Shown: piece after piece, positions 11,713 to 23,176 of the stretch
Layout: every line of letters starts with the position of its first letter
Numbering within the stretch: the first letter of the stretch is position 1
From: Zeus faber
Lineage: Eukaryota; Chordata; Actinopteri; Zeiformes; Zeidae
Direction: 5' to 3'
DNA: 64,000 nucleotides
NCBI GenBank assembly: GCA_960531495.1
Contig: OY482855.1
Location: 3,100,001 to 3,164,000 of the forward strand
Position numbers and translations under genes: made by a program
The notes under the pieces: generated by a model
Seen by the model: only the letters and a program-made list of their open reading frames with translations
What the model was told of the DNA's origin: nothing
Databases searched by the model: none

Positions 11713-14700
11713 TAGGCGTTTTCGTACAACAGGACGTTTTTTGTAGTTCTCAGAACTTTTTGGAGGAACCCTCCCTTTTTTTTTGTGTCCACACTCGTAG
11801 TTCTAAGAACTCAGTTTTGAGGAACTTTTTTAGCTCCTGCTCCAGAGCAGGGACTAACCAGCACAAGAGGAACCATCAGTGACGTGCACGGTGATTTATC
11901 CATACCTAAGTCCATGGTCCCTCGCCGCTCGAGTCACATCCCTCTGGGTGGGGACCAGCCCATGTACGGTGAGCGGTAACAAAAAAATAACCAATAAATA
12001 TAAAAACCAATATGTATAGTATTTTTATTGTAGATGTATTTGTTTCTTCTTCTTTTCTTTCTTTCGGCTGCTCCTGTTAGTGGTCGCCACAGCAGATCAT
12101 CTGCCTCCAATACCTTCTGTTCTGCGCCTCTTCCTCCCTTACACCAACCGCCTGCATGTCCTCCCTCAGCGCATCCATAAACCTTCTCTTTGGCCTTCCT
12201 CTTTTCCTCTTGCCTGGCAGCTCCATCCTCAGCATCCTTCTCCCAATGTAACTCTCATCTCTCCTACACACGTGTCCAAACCATCTCAGTCTGGCCTCTC
12301 TCACTTTTCCACCAAACTGTCCAACCTGAGCTGTCCCTCTAATGTACTCATTCTTAATCCTGTCCATCCTTGTCACCCCCAATGAAAATCTCAACATCCT
12401 CAACTCTGCCGCCTCCAGTTCAGCCACCTGCCTTTTTGTCAGTGCCACCGCCTCTAAACCGTACAACATGGCTGCTCTCACTACCGTCCTGTAGACCTTC
12501 CCCTTCACTCTTGCTGGAACCCTTCTGTCACAGATCACTCCGGACACTCTTCTCCACCCTCTTTACCCTGCCTGTACTCTCTTCTTCACCTCTCTCCCGC
12601 ACTCTCGGCTACTTTGGATGGTCGACCCCAAGTACTTGAACTCATCTGCCTTCTCTGCCTCCACTCCTTGCATTCTCAGCTTTTCGCTGCCCTCCCTCCC
12701 ATTCGGGCACATGTATTGTGTCTTACTCCTGCCTCCACTTTTGCAGGCTCTCCTCAACCTGCTCCCCACTCTCGCTACAGATCACAATGTCATCGATGAA
12801 CATCATAGTCCACGGAGACTCCTGCCTGATTTCATCTGTTAACCTGTCCATCACCATTGCAAACAAGAAGGGGCTCAGAGCTGATCCTTGATGCAATCCC
12901 GCCTCCCCTTTGAATGTCTTTGTCACGCCTACTGCACACCTTACTACTGTCTGACTGCCCTCATACATATCCTGTACCACTCTTACTTCTCTCGTACTTC
13001 TCTGCGACCCCCGACTTCCTCATGCAATACCACACTTCCTCTCTCGGCACCATATCATAGGCTTTCTCTAAATCCACAAAGACGCATTGCAACTCCCTCT
13101 GGCCTTCCCTGTACTTTTCCATCAGCATTCTTAAAGCAAACATTGCATCTGTAGTACTCTTTCCTGGCATGAAACCATACTGCTGCTCGCTGATCTCCAC
13201 CTCTCCTCTTAACCTAGCCTCCACTACCCTTTCCCAAAGCTTCATGCTGTGGCTGATCAACTTTATTCTCCTGTAGTTACCACAGCTCTGTACGTCTCCC
13301 TTATTCTTGAAGATGGGTACTGGTACACTACTTCTTCACTCGTCTGGCATCCTCTCCCTTTCTAGGATGGTGTTGAAACAGTCTCGTTAGGAACGCCACT
13401 GCCATCTCACCTAAACATTTCCATGCTTCCCCGGTTATGTCATCTGGGCCAACTGCCTTTCCACTCTTCATCTTCTTTAATGCTGTTCTCACCTCATCCT
13501 TACTAATTTGCTGCACTTCTTGATCCACTATCCCCACATCATCCTCTCTAACCTCCCTCTCATTCATCAACTCCTCAAAGTACTCCTTCCACCCTCTCAA
13601 CACACTCTCCTCACTAATCAGCACATTCCCATCATTATCCTTCATCACCCTAACCTGCTGTACATTCTTCCTAGCTTGTTTCCTTTGTCTTGCCAATTGG
13701 TACAAGTCCTTTTCTCCTTCCTTACTGTCCAACCTCTCATACAACTCGTCGTATGCTTTTTCCTCTGCCTTTGCCACTTCACTTTTCGCCTTGTGCCGCA
13801 TCAGCTTGTACTCCTGTCTACTTTCTTCATCTCTGACTATCCCATTTCTTCTTTGCCAACCTCTTGTGCTCTCTGCTCTCCTGTACTTCCTCATTCCACC
13901 ACCAAGAGTCCTTGTCTTCCTTCCTCTCTTGGCCGTCTCCCTCACCACTTCTGCAGCTGTTTCCCGGTCATCTGGTAACCGTTCATTCCCACCTATTACC
14001 GCTTCCCTAAATTGCATGCAGCACTCCTCCTTTTTCAACTTCCACCATTTTATGTTTGGCTCTTCTTTCACTCTCTTCCTCTTCTTGGCCTCCAGAGTCA
14101 TTCTACAGACCACCATCTGATGGTGCCTAGCAACACATTCCCCTCCCACCACTTTGCAGTCACTAATCTCTTTCAGATTGCACCTTCTGCATAAGATGTA
14201 GTCCACCTGTGTGCACCTTCCTCCACTACTGTATGTCACCCTGTGTTCCTCCCTCTCCTTGAAATACATATTCACAACAGCCAATTCCATCCTTTTGGCG
14301 AAATCCAGCACCATCTGTCCTTCCATATTCCTCCCCTTGACACCATACCTACCCATCACCTTCTCATCACCATGTCTCTGATCCCTTTGCCAACATACCC
14401 ATTGAGATCTGCTCCAACGACCACTCTCTCCCTTGGGGACGCTCTCCACCACTACATCCAACTCACTAAAGAATTCTTCTTTCTCTTCCATCTCACACCC
14501 AACTTGGGGAGCATATGCACTGACCACATTCATATCATCCCATCGATTTCCAGCTTCATGCTTCATCCTCCAAAACACTCTTGACATATTCTTCCTTCAA
14601 GACTATCTCGACCCCATTTCTCCTGCCATCCACTCCATGGAAGAACAGTTTGTACCCGGCACCGATACTCCTGGCCTTACTCCCCTTCCACCTGGTCTCT

Positions 14701-15536
14701 TGTACACATAGTACATCTACCTTCCTTCTCTCCATCATGTCAGCCAGCTCTCTCTCTTTACCCTTCATAGTGCCAACGTTCAACGTTCCTACTCTCAACT
14801 CTTTTCTTCTACCCTTCTTCCTCTCCTGCTGTCTCCGGACTCGCCTTCCCCCTCTTCTTCTTGTTCGGCCAACAGTAGCACAATTTCCACTGACACCCTG
14901 TTGGCTTACGGCACCAGTGGCGGTCTTTGTTAACCTGGGCCACGACCGATCCGGTATGGAAATCATGTTTGATTTGGCATGGTTTTTACACTGGATGCCC
15001 TTCCTGACGCAACCCTCTCTTCATCCGGGCTTGGGACCGGCACTGATGATACACTGGCTTGTGCACCCCAGTGGCTAGATTGTAGATATATTTAATTTGT
15101 TATTATTTACTGATGTTAATTGAATATATTAATGTGCGCCTCGTAATCCGTTTGCAGTGTCCCGATGCAAGCCCTTGCCTTACGGAAGTCAGAACTTACT
15201 TTTAGAAATTGTTTGTAAATGAATGAAACAAAAAAGCCCCATGCCCTTGTAGAGCTAATGTCAGTGAAGATTCAGCAGCTGGATTGCTTATTTCATGCCT
15301 CAAATTTGTTCAGAAACAGATTTTAGTGGACTGATAAGGTGAAATAAGTGGAAGTTATGGAGTAAATACAACACAGAACTCACACTGAAATCCCATTTTG
15401 CTGATGTCACTTCAGGGTTCCAGTGCGGTGGGAACGCAGCCACAAAAAAAGCTCTTGACGGTACCTTGTTCTCGGGTGACCTTCCTAGTTCCCCTCAGGG
15501 AACTAGAAAACACCGTTTTCGGTGTGAAAACGGCTA
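11713..15536. mobile_element. PIF/Harbinger-like non-autonomous element carrying a nested LINE
   Basis: The outer ends are similar inverted sequences (GGCGTTTTCGTAC on the left; GCCGTTTTCACAC reversed on the right) and a TAA lies at each junction with L1-A. Without the nested LINE (12042-15078) it is about 0.8 kb. The inner arms also contain related GTAGTTCT/CTAGTTCC blocks. A 3-bp TWA duplication suggests PIF/Harbinger, but no transposase is present, so the superfamily is tentative. Confidence 0.55.
12042..15078 (-). mobile_element. near full-length RTE-like LINE
   Basis: On the minus strand, an endonuclease (14966-14556: LRVGTLNVGTMKGKERELAD, DVLCVQETRWKGS) continues at 14587-13328 (VVSAYAPQVGCEMEEKEEFF, TQVDYILCRR). 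Next comes a reverse transcriptase (13260-12961: QQYGFMPGKSTTDAMFALRM, VFVDLEKAYDMVPREEVWY; 12980-12723: GLHQGSALSPFLFAMVMDRL, MMFIDDIVICSES). The C-terminal domain is 12547-12077 (RNEY-like block, LRWFGHVCRRDES). The catalytic box reads FIDD instead of FADD. Several frameshifts separate the parts. The 3' tail is AAGAAGAAAC-rich. A 15-bp duplication with one mismatch (12027-12041 and 15079-15093) flanks it. Confidence 0.87.
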
Positions 15537-15685
15537 ATGTAGGAGGGCATTAACCTCTTTCAGCACATCTGTTAATACTTATTTTGAAAAGAGGTCTAAG
15601 CTTACTGTTTTTAAAGCTTAATTGTTTATAAAATTCAGCAGTGAAGCCATCTGTTCTGTTCATTTATCTTTAAATGGTTTATAGC

Positions 15686-17757
15686 CGGCGAGATGATTTT
15701 GCAAAGCATTCAATTGAACTGCAATTTTTCAATGAATGAAACTGCTGTTCTAAATGTGTCCAGTGGGTGTTGCAATAGCAATTCTGTTAAGCAAGCAAAC
15801 TGTTTATACTGGGGCTGAACAAGTAGGCTACAGCCAGTCCAGAGCTAGCTTGTCATTCTGCCTGACCAATTTGAACATTACGTGCTTTGGCACCCTCATT
15901 GCCCCAAAATGTCTCTGTCAAAAAAGAGAAAAGTGGACACAGATTGCAGAGTTTTCCAAGAAAAATGGTCATCCTCCTATTTATTCACGGAAGTGAATGG
16001 GAAAGCTGTGTGTTTGGTGTGTTCACAGCATGTTTCAGTGCTGAAAGAATATAACCTTCGTTGCCACTATGAGACTTCATGCCGACAAATACAACAACTT
16101 TCAAGGACAACAGAGGTGAATGAATTATTGGCGGTTCTGAAGAAACGGCAGTCTGTGTTTACTCGTAGCCGAGAAATCAGTGATGTTGCAGTGAAAGCCA
16201 GCTACATTATAGCTAATGAAATTGCAGTGGCTTCAAAGCCATTTATTGAGGGGGAATTCGTAAAAACCTGCATGCTGAAGGCTGCGGAGATTGTGTGCCC
16301 TGAAAAGCGCCAGGCTTTTGCAAATATCAGCCTGACAAGAAATACAGTTACAGACAGGATTTCTGATCTTTCGGCGGATTCGGACAGCCAATTGAAGCGC
16401 AGAGTAAAGTCATTTATTTCTTTTTCAGTTGCAATTGACGAAAGCAGGGACATTACTGATGTTGCGCAACTGGCAATATATATCCGCGGAGTTGATGACA
16501 CTTTGACTGTCACAGAGGAGTTCGTGGAGTTGGTGCCACTGACGGACACCACAACAGCAGCTGATATTTTCACCGCACTCGTCGGTGCACTGGACAGGCT
16601 CGAAGTGGACTGGTCCCGCGCTGGCTACAGATGGTGCGCCCTCAATGGTCGGGAAAAAAGCAGGTGTTGTGACAAAGTTCAGAGAGAGAGTGCAGACTGC
16701 AAATGGAGGCATGACACAGACATGAAGCAGTGTAAAGATAAAATAACAGGACTATTGCGGGAGTTTGAGACACGCTTTCAGATTTTTGGTGAACTGGAGA
16801 AAGACTTCAAAGCTTTTTGCTCGCCATTCACCGCAAATGCTTCTGATCTGCCCGTCAACATCCAACTTGAAATAATAGACTTGCAATGTGACTCAGATTT
16901 GAAGGGCAAGTTTGCCGCAGCTGGCTTGGGCACATTTTATCAGTATCTCTTGCCACGTTACCCCAACTTGACAGCCCTTGCTGTAAAAGTGTTGTGCATG
17001 TTTGGAACCACATATCTTTGTGAGCAAGTTTTCTCTGTAATATGCATCAATAAAACAAAGCTGCGCTCAAGGCTCACAAACAAGCACTTGAATAACATCC
17101 TGAAATTGGCTACCATTCAGGATGTGATGCCTGATATTGATGCACTTGTGAAAGCTAAAAGATGCCAGGTTTCAGGAATGAAATAATGGGTAACCCCGCT
17201 TAAAATGCTGCATGAGATGCTGCACCCTGATATACAGTAGTTCTGTGAAAATGATTGTCTTCTGTGGAAATTTTAAGAAAATGAACAGTGTGTGATTTAC
17301 TGTAATAATGTCAGTCACTTCAGTTCATAAGTTTGGTTTGTTGAAATTGTTCATGCATTGCACAGCTTTTATTTTTCTATCAAGAAATAGTGTAGCCTAC
17401 AAGGCAGGGAGTAAATCAACCCTCTTGAATAGTTTCTACCTCGGTTTGTATGGTGTGTTGAGTTAGCACAGGATTAATATGTGGAAATGACAAATGAGGT
17501 ATTTGATACATAAAAGAGTTGTTTGATTTATTTATTATTTATTTTGTTCAATCCCAGATAGGCTGTGACTTAAAGTTGAATGGCTTTGTAGATACACTGA
17601 GACGAAGTCTAAGTTCTTTTTGGAGTAAAACAAAGAAAACAATCTGAAGTTTTCATTATTTTTAAGTTTTTATGCCATGATTTTACTGGTCTGGCCCACT
17701 TGAGAACAGATTTTCCTCCATGTGGCCCCTGAGCTAAAATGAGTTTGACACCCCAGG
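15686..17757 (+). mobile_element. hAT transposon (GTF2IRD2/ZBED-related) in L1-A
   Basis: TTTATAGC flanks the element at 15678-15685 and 17758-17765, an 8-bp hAT-type duplication. Removing one copy joins the L1 reading EITDAIN. The right end, reversed, starts CCTGGGGTGTCAAACTC, a typical hAT terminus. The left end is diverged. It carries the transposase-derived frame at 15909-17186. Its host L1 lies on the opposite strand. Confidence 0.8.
15909..17186 (+). pseudogene. hAT transposase with internal deletion
   Basis: The frame is open for 425 codons from ATG 15909; an ATG at 15882 adds nine. It starts MSLSKKRKVDTDCRVFQEKW, then a BED-like finger (CLVCSQHVSVLKEYN), the N-terminal hAT core with the first catalytic Asp (VAIDESRDITDVAQ), and the C-terminal dimerisation block (MFGTTYLCEQVFSVI). 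Relatives are about 600 residues. Near 16620 the frame slips, so the second-Asp motif ATDGAPSM is present only in another frame. The central insertion domain is then missing and the original frame resumes near 16720. The result is one long open frame that cannot be a working transposase. Confidence 0.8.
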
Positions 17758-18194
17758 TTTATAGCATCAGTGATTTCATTCAATGAAATAGACAAATCAC
17801 TTTCTGCCTCATTCAACTCATTTATATTAGGAATAGAATCAAAAAAATGACAGGCCGTTTGATGGCAGTACTCGACGTGTAAAGGTAACTGTAAAACTAG
17901 CAAACTAAAAATATTTTACTACTTTCTTTGGGTCACCGGTGATCGACCCATCAATTCCTAATTGCTGTATAGTGTTGTTTTTAGATTGTTGTCCTTCAAG
18001 GTTAAAGTATACAAAGTTCTGCTCTCCCTCTTTGAGCCATCTTCTACATGACGCAAATGCTCCTTCAGCTTTACTCTTATCCAAACTATGCTACTGTTCA
18101 ATAAGCTCAATATTTTCCGACTTAGTGAGGACATCTACTGGCTTGGACGCTAAAGATGCAATCTTAAGTACTGTATCATTATAATGGAACCAAA

Positions 18195-18650
18195 GGAAGG
18201 ACTAAAACTTCCTACGCTTGTCTATTGTAAACATCATTGCCAATACTGTTTTTTACCTTTTGTAAATATAATTTCTACTTATAATGTCAATGTAAACAAC
18301 ACTTGAATGCATAATTAACACACCTGTCTAAGGTGCTTTTGCTCCTAAACCATACATAGACTTAACTTGAGCGGGCCGCCTAGCTATATGAACAGCTGCC
18401 AAAGTATATTTGGCGACCCATTTTAGCATTTATTTATTTTTATTTTTTATTGGTTTGAGAGAATTTTAGAAGATTTTAGAAGACACGGACACAGGGATAG
18501 ATGCAGCGTACAATGGATTTGGAAATTGTAAGTGATGCCCGTGTTCAGGGGAACTCAGAAAACTTCGGCACCAGCCATCGGCCAAATTCTCATTTTAAAA
18601 ATCTGTATCAGCCCAGAATTTCACAATTTGTGCATCCCTATAAATCAGTT
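18195..18650. mobile_element. unidentified insertion within L1-A
   Basis: L1-A coding similarity stops near 18190 and resumes near 18655 (YLKLNSIILKHSD reading on the minus strand). The intervening A/T-rich 0.45 kb has no coding frame, terminal repeats or target duplication that I can recognise. Confidence 0.4.
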
Positions 18651-18825
18651 CTGTATTTCCTATTTTGCAATCTCATGTTTTAATAACTCCCAATTACCAC
18701 TATACACTTTTGTTTAGAGCTTTTTTCCAGTAATGCCTCATCATACTTTCAATTTCAGCAGTCACATCACTATGTTTAAGAATAATACTATTGAGTTTCA
18801 AATATGAGCATTTTGGGGTAGTGGA

Positions 18826-19062
18826 GAAAGTCAAGTTTATTTATATAGCTCTTAATCACAATACAGTCTCAAAGGGCTTCACAAACCCACATTTCACATT
18901 GAAATCAATGGCATTACCTGGTCTGAATCCTTATCTCGGAAAGGAAAAAAGGAAGAAACCTTTAGAAGGTAACACAGAAGGGGCAATCCCCCTTTCAGGT
19001 TGACTAGGCTTCAATTGATGCCTGGTGCCGAGAAAGACGATAAAGGAATATAAATATAGATA
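18826..19062 (-). repeat. fish interspersed repeat with AAGTTTATTTATATAGC motif
   Basis: The block starts AAGTCAAGTTTATTTATATA and continues with AGGGCTTCACA, then GGAAAAAAGGAAGAAACC. This order is familiar from very abundant fish retroposon 3' ends read antisense. It interrupts L1-A between 18825 and 19063. The exact family is not determined. Confidence 0.5.
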
Positions 19063-19209
19063 GTCTGTCTGTTAAAACATTTTTCAGATCTTTGGAGACG
19101 AGCCAATAATCAATACTGGCTTGATAGTGACTTGTTGCACCAGGCATATGATTTCTGTAGAAGATGGGTATCCCTCCATGTATTATTTAAATGAAATCTA
19201 TGTGTGAAC

Positions 19210-19938
19210 TAGGGATGCAATGGTTCAGTGGGTCTACGGTTGGGTATGTATCACTGTTTTTGGGCCACGGTAATGGTACTGTTTTGTTATATTTAAGAAT
19301 CAATAAAAAAAGTTTAAAGATGTAAAAAGTGTGTATAGTAGTCTGCCATAAGCAAGGCCGGCTCCCTCTCTAGGTGATAGAGGCGGCCGCCTAGGGCGCG
19401 ATGGTAAGGCGGAGGAGTGTGTAGAGGGAGCGATCGGGGCGCAATTTAAGCACCTGTCTCCCTTTTCCATGGCACCGAAGACGCGCGCACTCGGCGTGCC
19501 AAAACCGCGTGTTTTCATTTTATTTGTTATATCGTTCTCCTTATGGAACAAAACAAGTGTGTATGGGGACACTTTCTTCTAGACTATCTTAGGAACACAG
19601 CCATCCCAGGGGGTCATTTTCTGACTGGACACCATGATGGATTATACTCTTTACAAAAACATTTCTATGAAGTCTTATCTCATGTTTCTATTGAAAAGGC
19701 TGCTCAGTTTGGGGGGGGGGGGGGGGGGGACGGACGACATATATAAATAAATGCGCATGCAGATGCGCTGCTCTGTGCAGAGCCCGCACAGCTGACGTGG
19801 CCAGTGGGGCTCCAACAGTGGATTCAATAGGAAGCAGCACTTAAGGCATACTGTAATACTGCTGTTCGCTTATGCGTATTGAACCGTAGGGGACGTACCG
19901 TAAGGTTCGATAACATACCGTGTACTATTGCATCCCGA
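19210..19938. mobile_element. non-autonomous hAT-like element in L1-A
   Basis: An exact 8-bp duplication GTGTGAAC (19202-19209 and 19939-19946) brackets a 729-bp element. It begins TAGGGATGCAATGGTTC and ends, reversed, TCGGGATGCAATAGTAC. No transposase is present. A run of 19 G lies at 19711-19729. Confidence 0.8.
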
Positions 19939-19946
19939 GTGTGAAC

Positions 19947-20108
19947 ATCTTGTGGCGCCGCCTGTGCGAGCGCCTCGTGTCAGTTACGGACATTTTAGTG
20001 TTTTTAGTATTTTTAGAGCTTAGTGTGCGTAAATCACCGTGTGCCATGACATTTCACTGCATATATGCATAACCGTATATATATGTATGTGACAAAATAA
20101 CCTCTTGA
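19947..20108 (+). repeat. short retroposon with decayed TTGAATC-type tail
   Basis: The head is GGCGCCGCCTGTGCGAGCG and the tail is CATTTCACTGCATATATGCA followed by TATGTATGTGACAAAATAA, as in the 3' end at 5461-5527. It sits between two endonuclease segments of L1-A and so is an insertion. Confidence 0.5.
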
Positions 20109-20590
20109 ATTTTTACTTGAGAATTAGAGGTATCTGAGCTCATTGAAGGCCACCTGTCAATGTGATCCAGCACAGTATCAAATTCTCCACTGAAAATTAT
20201 GGAAGAATTTGGAAATTTACATAACCAGTAAAGTAGTCGCCTGTCTAATCTGTCAATATAAGCATTATTCTCTGTTTGAGTTAAAACCATTAACATTAAC
20301 TATGATTTAGTTAAAGTTTGCAATTTCAAGTACGCAAAATATACTGTATATGGCCATCTTGTCACAGTCAGAAATTAAAACAACTTTCCATTAAAATGGT
20401 TATTTAATATGCAAATACCAGCCGAGCGCTGACCCATGAGTCTGCCATAAATCACATCCCCACTGTGATCTCCAGAAATTAACATTTTATTCAGCTGAGT
20501 GAGATTTTTGTATGAAGCAAAAGTCTGTTTTATATTGTTTGCAATATAGAAATTGGCATACAACGAAGAGTATTTGTATGTCATTCATCT

Positions 20591-20840
20591 AGGACAGACT
20601 TAGTCTGCAAGTGGAGTTCAACTTCTCAACCTGCAGTGCCATTTTTTTTTTATTCAATCTTTAATCATCAAGAACTGTTTACAACAATTCTGACTTGTGG
20701 ACGACCTGTGCCAAGAGCACAGCTTTTGGTTTCACAGAACCACCACCAGTCCCCCTCTTTGGAGATTGATCTCACCATGTTTCGTTCTTTAAACAACTAA
20801 TCACATGTAGCTTTACATTTAGCGTGGTTTCTTAGCCCGC
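20591..20840 (-). repeat. family X repeat, copy 2 (3' end)
   Basis: Read on the minus strand it contains CTCCAAAGAGGGGGACTGG, an AGCTGTGCTCTTGGCACAGG-like block, TTCTTGATGATTAAAGATTG and CAGGTTGAGAAGTTGAACTC. This is the same order as at 22420-22600 and 58280-58440. It abuts the truncated 5' end of L1-A. Confidence 0.65.
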
Positions 20841-21301
20841 TCATGTTTAATGAAATAATAGACAGTCATAATGAATGAAAATTAGTAATAAGAATAGAAA
20901 ATGGTAATACACCAAAATACAAAACCTTACGGTCACGAAGAGTGTACTTAAAAGGGGATGAGGACAGCAAACCCTAACCATTTTTAAGAAAAATGTGGAG
21001 CCTATGGTGCGGAATTAAGTGACAATGTGTGAAAATGTTACAGTAAAATGTCCTCAATGAGGCATATATCCTCTGGAACATTTTAAGAATGCTATTTTCT
21101 GTTTTTTTTATACATAAAGTGGTAAATGAGTAACTAAAATTACCTGCTTTTTACTTTATATTTATCTCTCACACCGTCTTTTATGTAGCATTTGTATATA
21201 TCTTTCAAATAAAATAAAGATTCAGCTTAACAGCTTGCAGACCTTCTAACCTGCATGCATTTTGTGTACCAACTATGCAATTCTTTGTCAAAATACCCAG
21301 G
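20841..21301. other. no recognisable feature
   Basis: A/T-rich intronic sequence without frames, repeats or motifs that I recognise. Confidence 0.4.
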
Positions 21302-21420
21302 TAGAAGAAGAAGAATCTTTATTCATCACATGACACACCGCACTATAACACATGCATATATATATATACAAGCACACGCACACACGCTTTTTGGGTGGTG
21401 GCCAGTGAAATGTGGCCAAT
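21302..21420 (-). repeat. tRNA-derived SINE, 3' fragment
   Basis: The block GAAGAAGAAGAATCTTTATT, CACACCGC, a CA tract and GGTGGCCAGTGAAATG match, in reverse complement, the last 110 bases of the SINE at 44578-45008. Confidence 0.6.
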
Positions 21421-21524
21421 GGAAAAACTATTGGCAATATCCCAAAACAATGTTGATTCATTTAATGAAATATGGGCTACTTTTATCACTGACATAACTC
21501 CATCATTTAAAACTCGGTCTTCCT

Positions 21525-22018
21525 AAGTTGGTGCAATGTCGTTGCCCTTACGCGGGGCTTGGGTGGGCATGGTATTCCCGCCGGCTCGCCTGCAGGGCGG
21601 GCGGTTCGGGCCGGGGTGTCAGTCTGTCACCGTGGGGCCGGGATCCGGGCCTGCGGTCCGTACCTGGCACCCGCGGCCCGGGTTCTGTGCCTGTATCTTG
21701 TGCCTGCACCAGAGGGTTGGTTGTATGTGTGCGCCCCTGGGGTGCGGGGTCTCCTCGTGTTCCCTGGAATTGGGCAATGCTACTCGGGGCTGTGCATTGG
21801 GGTTGCTCTATGGCCCTCTATCTTCTCTGGGTGCCCAGGGGTCTTCGTGGCCGCAGGGCAGGGTGCTTGGGGCTTTCCTGCAGCTGTAGGGTGTCTACAA
21901 GGCTGCAGAGATCGGTGATATTCGGGGCCCTTTCCACTGCTTGGAGGCGCCACAACATAATACCGACCTTCTATACCGGTACCAATGGGGATAAGTCATG
22001 TACACTCACTGGTGGACG

Positions 22019-22108
<90 letters not shown>

Positions 22109-22657
22109 ACACACACACACACATACAGGCTGTCCCATCACACCACACCTGCTTCAAGTGCACCCCAGCACCCTCCTGGTTGCATTCTTCTCCTTTCCTG
22201 CCTCATTTACTGCCATAACTATGACAGGAAGAGGCCAGGTAACCAGTTGTAGTTCTAGTTTTCCTAGACCTATTTCCTGTTTTTCAATACATATTGTCGT
22301 CCAATGTTGGTTTTTGTGTAAATGTTGTTTGGTTCTATGTTTATTTGTCTCACCCGTGGTGATTCTTGCCCTCTTGGAGTCGTGATCAGTTGTTTTTATA
22401 GACCCAAACATGATAAATAGTTCTCCAAAGAGCGGCGTTGGTGGTGGTTCTCTACAACCAAAAAACTGTGCTCTTGTCATTCTACAGGTCGTCCACAGGA
22501 CAAAGTTATTGCAGCAGTTCTTGATGATTTAAGAACTAAAAAAGAGTTGGATTGCAGGTTGAGAACTTGAACTCCACTTGCAGACTAACTGACTAACCTA
22601 GATGCAATAGCATACAAATACTCTTTGTTGTATGCCCAGCATGCTGACAGCACAGGT
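21525..22657 (+). repeat. family X repeat, copy 3 (longest)
   Basis: This is about 1.1 kb. It has a GC-rich 5' half (21540-21960), then GGAGGCGCCACAACATAATA and TGGTGGAC before a long CA tract (22022-22125), then the shared 3' half with GACAGGAAGAGGCCAGGTAA, TATGTTTATTTGTCTCACCC and TGCTGACAGCACAGG at the end. The matching layout at 57665-58475 shows that the CA tract is part of the repeat. Open frames of up to 285 codons here are composition artefacts. No TE domain is seen. Confidence 0.65.
22022..22125. repeat. (CA)n microsatellite inside family X
   Basis: About 50 CA units with occasional TA interruptions. The tract occupies the same internal place as the CA tract of the copy at 57665-58475. 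Confidence 0.95.
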
Positions 22658-22678
22658 GGGGGGGGGGGGGGGGGGGGG
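22658..22678 (+). repeat. G21 homopolymer
   Basis: Twenty-one G in a row at the junction between family X and the next retroposon. Similar runs are G19 at 19711-19729 and C19 at 54910-54928. Such tracts can fold as G-quadruplexes and are unstable. Confidence 0.9.
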
Positions 22679-22683
22679 AAAGA

Positions 22684-23110
22684 AGAGATTCTAGAGGTTT
22701 ATTTGTCACATACGTTCATACATACAGTATATGCAGTGAATTGTCTTTGCAACGCACCCGGAGATTATGCACAATAGTTACTAAACTGAACATAATAGCT
22801 AACCTAATTTCTAACTAGCTAACTAACTGAGACTTGAAAGGTAATACAGAGTGGGGGTACAAAATAGAAGTAAATGGAGTAGAGTTATGTATATTGGATA
22901 GGCTATTTGTATATACAGATGTGTGCAGTAAAGTGCATATGAATAAAGTGTGGAAGGACAGTACGATAGTACGATACAGGAATACAGTAACACCGAACAG
23001 AACAATACAGCGCAGAATGCAGTAACCCAGAACAGTGATACAGTAATTTGCAGTAGAGTATGCTCCATACAGTACAGTAAGGCAGTGGGGCCTATGTCAG
23101 TGTCTATGTG
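22684..23110 (-). repeat. non-LTR retrotransposon 3' end, TTGAATC-tailed family, copy C
   Basis: In reverse complement it follows the same order as 5046-5527: GGTTTATTTGTCACATACG, GCAGTGAATTG, AACGCACCCGG, GTATATACAGATGTGTGCAG, CAGTAACCCAGAACAGTGAT and CAGTACAGTAAGGCAGTGGG. The terminal TTGAATC repeats have decayed. Confidence 0.6.
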
Positions 23111-23176
23111 GTAACCTGCTCTGTGGATAATTTAGGGAAGTTGATATATTCGAGGAATGAGTTACTGTTTGATATA

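Larger units (their letters stand above)
6370..20590 (-). mobile_element. Swimmer-like L1 LINE (L1-A), 5'-truncated, split by at least nine insertions
   Basis: ORF2 of a fish L1 can be followed on the minus strand in order. Endonuclease: 20590-20110 (SGDVIYG, SSIIFSGEFDTVLDHIDRWP) and 19201-19065. Linker: 18825-18655 and 18190-17758 (FDSIPNINELNEAESDL). Reverse transcriptase: 15685-15537 (RTDGFTAEFYK), 11715-11655, 11362-11338 and 9964-8322 (GIRQGCPLSVYLF, SADDMALFLG). C-terminal domain: 6546-6370 (VNCSFCELHP). The segments fit together at the codon level across several insertions. ORF2 carries many stops and frameshifts. The 5' end is cut near the start of the endonuclease, next to a repeat at 20590. 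Confidence 0.85.

Noticed and set aside
13508-13978. A hydrophobic 156-codon frame on the + strand
   Set aside because: It is the antisense shadow of the RTE-like LINE coding on the minus strand.
21528-22385. A 285-codon frame ending in a long Thr-His repeat
   Set aside because: The frame runs through GC-rich repeat and a CA microsatellite. Other frames there are equally open and no domain is present.
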